DNA of 64,000 nt from an uncultured Eubacteriales bacterium (GTDB taxonomy: Bacteria > Bacillota > Clostridia > Oscillospirales > Acutalibacteraceae), in the NCBI GenBank assembly GCA_934446475.1, contig CAKSEH010000001.1, positions 1 through 64,000 of the forward strand, in the 5' to 3' direction. Both the position numbers and the translations under genes were made by a program. Positions 63,241-64,000 of the stretch are shown here, one piece after another (within the stretch, counting starts at the first letter, position 1; every line of letters begins with the position of its first letter). Below the pieces are notes generated by a model that worked only from the letters and a program-made list of their open reading frames with translations, made no database searches and had not been told where the DNA came from.

Positions 63241-64000
63241 TTATTTCACCCCGTTTGCCAAAAGACTGTATGTAGGAGAATTCATAAGTTCGGTTTTAGC
63301 GCTCTTTACTACGGTTATCATGCCGTTTTCTTCCCTGATAAGGCCGAGTTCGCTCAGAGTTGTTATCGCAATCGAAGTTTTTGCAATACCTATGCTGTTT
63401 AAAAATTTATATTTGACCCGTTCCTCATTAGGCGACGAAACGGATATATATTTATAAATATCAGCCACCTGTTCTCTCGGCGGCAAGAGTTCATTTCTGT
63501 CAAAATTTGATTTATATGTTATAAAATCGTCAAAGCCGTAAAGCTGTTTAAACAACACTTCATCGTCGGTACCTGAGGGTCTTATCCCTCTTATCTGAAC
63601 CGAAAGAACATATTCGTCTTTATAAAAATTTGTATCAAGGTTCACCGCAAGGTCAAGAATATCGCCTACCGCAAAACAAAATGCATCAACACCTACTCCG
63701 AACAGCATTGCCTGAAAAGCGCCGCCGTTTTTTGAAAAGAGCAGTTTTAAATGCTTGCCTGCCCCTACGGGAGTTATTTTTTCAAGTTTTGTGCCTGTTA
63801 TGCCGAAAAGAGGCTGCGGATTGCCTGCGCCGAACGGTTCGAAAATCTTTATCGCCTCAACCATATCAACGCTCATTCCGGCGGGATTTATATTAAAATC
63901 AACATTAAGCTGCGGTATAGCGGGTTGAAGCTTTAAAGCATATTCGTTTATTGCATTGCGGAATTCAGCGATTTTTTCGATCTTTAAGGTCACACCCGCC
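63241..64000 (-). CDS. recJ: single-strand exonuclease RecJ, C-terminal part
   Basis: The visible 253 residues are the C-terminal half of RecJ; the frame continues past the window edge (the first codons here read AGVTLK, a continuing DHHA1 domain rather than a start). FEPFGAGNPQPLFGI is the RecJ OB-fold entry motif, followed by KLLFSKNGGAFQAMLFGVG. The last ~100 residues are the extra domain found in Firmicutes RecJ. Ends 1 base before the rel start. Confidence 0.92.
   Translation of the reverse strand, partial: AGVTLKIEKIAEFRNAINEYALKLQPAIPQLNVDFNINPAGMSVDMVEAIKIFEPFGAGNPQPLFGITGTKLEKITPVGAGKHLKLLFSKNGGAFQAMLFGVGVDAFCFAVGDILDLAVNLDTNFYKDEYVLSVQIRGIRPSGTDDEVLFKQLYGFDDFITYKSNFDRNELLPPREQVADIYKYISVSSPNEERVKYKFLNSIGIAKTSIAITTLSELGLIREENGMITVVKSAKTELMNSPTYSLLANGVK

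Noticed and set aside
62659..63402. 247-residue open frame antisense to rel and recJ
   Set aside because: Both overlapped genes are clear; the long opposite frame is a by-product of their codon use.

Overview
The window looks like a chromosomal segment of an anaerobic, low-to-moderate GC Clostridia member, probably a gut Oscillospiraceae/Ruminococcaceae relative. The evidence is the gene content: sporulation genes (yabP, yabQ, a SpoVB-type flippase) in the conserved yab order next to divIC and an S1 protein, HemZ, a CD1247-type zinc-ribbon protein, an oxygen-sensitive hybrid-cluster protein with its ferredoxin, and strong AGGAGG-type ribosome binding sites. Taxonomy is inferred from gene content only; no rRNA or tRNA gene was recognised.

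Region 1 (1-11.1 kb) is an accessory, decaying region. It has two tnpV genes in inverted orientation, an IS3-type transposase with an in-frame stop, the C-terminal remnant of a TnpX-like serine recombinase, the first 36 codons of a tyrosine integrase, a dGTPase remnant and a frameshifted alpha/beta hydrolase. Among these sit three polymorphic-toxin-type modules, each followed by a small putative immunity gene: a phage-head-like protein carrying barnase (followed by barstar); a TnpV N-terminus fused in frame to a DUF6883-like tip (followed by a DUF4926-like protein); and an unrecognised tip joined one base out of frame to the integrase start (followed by a 79-residue protein). Also here are a GNAT/nucleotidyltransferase pair and an intact nitrosative-stress unit (Crp/Fnr regulator divergent from ferredoxin-hcp).

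Region 2 (11-26 kb) is mostly housekeeping: an autoregulated tetR operon, a DivIVA-like coiled-coil protein, an orphan sugar-ABC ATPase (MsmX/UgpC type), a pseudouridine synthase, PAP2-ispD-ispF, efp and CD1247, a small RpiR-controlled epimerase/dehydrogenase locus, and trkAH. trkAH has a consensus promoter separated from trkA by a 277-bp element with 22-bp inverted ends. An LCP-family wall-polymer ligase follows.

Region 3 (26-48.9 kb, minus strand) is one large surface-polysaccharide operon behind a perfect TTGACA-N17-TATAAT promoter. Order of transcription: DegT aminotransferase, initiating sugar-phosphate transferase, GT2, LicD, SDR epimerase, 2-hydroxyacid dehydrogenase, divergent IspD/TarI-like cytidylyltransferase, two glycosyltransferases, EpsG-type polymerase, pyruvyl transferase, glycosyltransferase, acyltransferase, a broken pyruvyl-transferase/GT4 junction, another pyruvyl transferase, an F420-hydrogenase-beta-like protein, Wzx flippase, and a CapE/CapF/CapG set predicted to make UDP-N-acetyl-L-fucosamine. 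The LCP protein just beyond the terminator may attach the product to the wall.

Region 4 (49-64 kb, minus strand) is core: groES-groEL without a visible CIRCE element, a lipid kinase, an RNA methyltransferase, the yab/divIC sporulation-division cluster, HU, a SpoVB-like flippase, a nucleosidase, hemZ, an MBL hydrolase, dtd, rel and the C-terminal part of recJ, which runs off the window.
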